Shown here one piece after another: positions 21,086 to 22,005 of a stretch of DNA of 22,005 bases. Within the stretch, counting starts at the first letter, position 1; every line of letters begins with the position of its first letter. The notes under the pieces are model-generated. The model did not search any database. It saw only the letters and a list, made by a program, of their open reading frames with translations, and was not told the origin of the DNA. A program made the translations under genes and the position numbers. This stretch comes from Botryllus schlosseri (Eukaryota > Chordata > Ascidiacea > Stolidobranchia > Styelidae): assembly GCA_000444245.1 (NCBI GenBank), contig ATSW01063533.1:1-22005 (forward strand), written 5' to 3'.

Positions 21086-21237
21086 TCCATTGTTTTGATG
21101 GTGCTAAAAACTTGTGCATAACATAGTTTCCCATATTACAAAGCTTTCTGATACACGAATTCGCAACCTTGCACTACTGAGATACAAGGAAAAGCATATT
21201 TTGCACATCCAGATAATGTATTTTGGGAATGCTCGGT

Positions 21238-21254
21238 GATGATGATGATGATGA
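21238..21254 (+). repeat. (TGA)n microsatellite
   Basis: About six TGA/GAT units in the right palindrome arm correspond to about four inverted units at 20592-20603 in the left arm. The two arms have thus drifted in repeat number. Confidence 0.7.
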
Positions 21255-22005
21255 AGGCCTCGGAAGACTTGCAAGATTACAACTATGAGCAGATCAAACA
21301 TAATACCAGATTCCAATTAGCGACTTTGAAGGAGGATATATTAATGAAACGAAACCTAAAAACAACGCTGACACTAGAATCAGATTGTTTAAAATCCCAA
21401 TTATAAACATCAAGGCCAAATCATACCACTAAATTGTCAACTTGAATCTGAAAGATATGGAACAGCCACCAGCAATCAAAAACTCACCATATCTCGAGAT
21501 GGAAAATCATCTCCTCAAACATCCTTGGCACAACCAGGCAGTGGAAAGAGACGTTTAAGTGGTGACCGACCAAAGCATCTGCCCATGTGTCGGGATTTAA
21601 ACGTAGAGATGACTTAATCAGAGAAAAACTGCAGTCTCAAAAACAGATGAAATCTTTCAATACAAAACAAGATTTCAAAGTTTGTGCAGACTAATACTCT
21701 GGGAGTGAAATCATCTTCGAAATATATCTTTTTTCAATATGGAATTGATGGTTTTGTGTTTTCAATATGAATTAGCAATTTATGTGTTTCCAATATGGAG
21801 TTGTCAGTCATAAGATCGATCACTACACGCTTTTGGCCTCGTACCCTGCTTCATTGCCTAATTTTACCGAAAAATGTTCTAAAAATCAATAATTTGCTTG
21901 TAACTTTTTTTCTGTTCATTTTTAAGACAAAGTTCTATGGAAGTGAGATAGGAAGTTGTTGCTTCCGCATCTTTTGAGCCCAAAATCAGCTTTCTAGCGG
22001 AAGCG

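Larger units (their letters stand above)
19655..22005. mobile_element. foldback element 2: long-inverted-repeat DNA transposon, right end outside the window
   Basis: The left arm (19655-20835) is repeated in inverted orientation from 20988 to the window end, where position 22005 mirrors about 19825. The right terminus should therefore lie about 170 bases beyond 22005. Arms of about 1.18 kb flank a 152-bp spacer, for a total near 2.5 kb. The arms differ by scattered substitutions and indels, so the palindrome is imperfect. The start is GGGTGGAGTGAAAAATGG. Open frames, the longest 157 codons at 20067-20540, match nothing known and are not preserved in the other arm, so it looks non-autonomous. 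Foldback/TU-like elements with long inverted termini, described in Drosophila and sea urchins, are the closest known type; the family itself is not recognised. Confidence 0.8.

Overview
The window is eukaryotic and almost certainly animal nuclear DNA. It is AT-rich, has a gene split by GT-AG introns with consistent phases, and carries the 3' ends of non-LTR retrotransposons, a tRNA-derived SINE and hAT-type DNA transposons with 8-bp target duplications. The two recognisable proteins and the repeat content suggest a marine invertebrate, perhaps a deuterostome. That last step is a low-confidence guess; nothing seen here fixes the phylum.

Two host genes can be supported, both on the + strand. 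At 6731-7848 lies a full-length, intronless copy of the branched-chain 2-oxoacid dehydrogenase E1 beta subunit (BCKDHB). It is excellently conserved end to end but has one frameshift near 7061. From 11110 to beyond the right half of the window lies a gene of the gamma-glutamyltransferase family, of the bacterial YwrD-like type found in many invertebrates. Four exons are visible (11110-11284, 12255-12490, 15157-15523, 17807-18088) with matching phases (1, 0, 1, 1). They give about 353 residues, i.e. most of the large subunit. The exon or exons with the catalytic threonine are not in the window.

Region by region: 1-3850 has no supported gene, apart from a possible minus-strand CpG-rich first exon and promoter at about 3041-3245. 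3855-4706 is a degenerate hAT copy split by the 3' end of a LINE (4137-4632). 4715-6678 is mostly featureless, with a possible minus-strand 3' end near 5533. Then come BCKDHB, a second kind of hAT-like element at 8508-9040, and featureless DNA up to the second gene. The introns of that gene are filled with mobile DNA: three more LINE/SINE pieces and four more copies of the same hAT family, which has GACTCGAGTC-rich subterminal arrays.

The right end is a nested stack: an hAT copy (18686-) is broken by a foldback element (18980-), which is broken by a second, nearly complete foldback element (19655 to about 170 bp past the window). The second one forms an imperfect palindrome with arms of about 1.2 kb. 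The two host genes have no obvious joint function. The most unusual material is the intronless, frameshifted BCKDHB, the dense hAT family, and the giant palindrome nested in its own relative.
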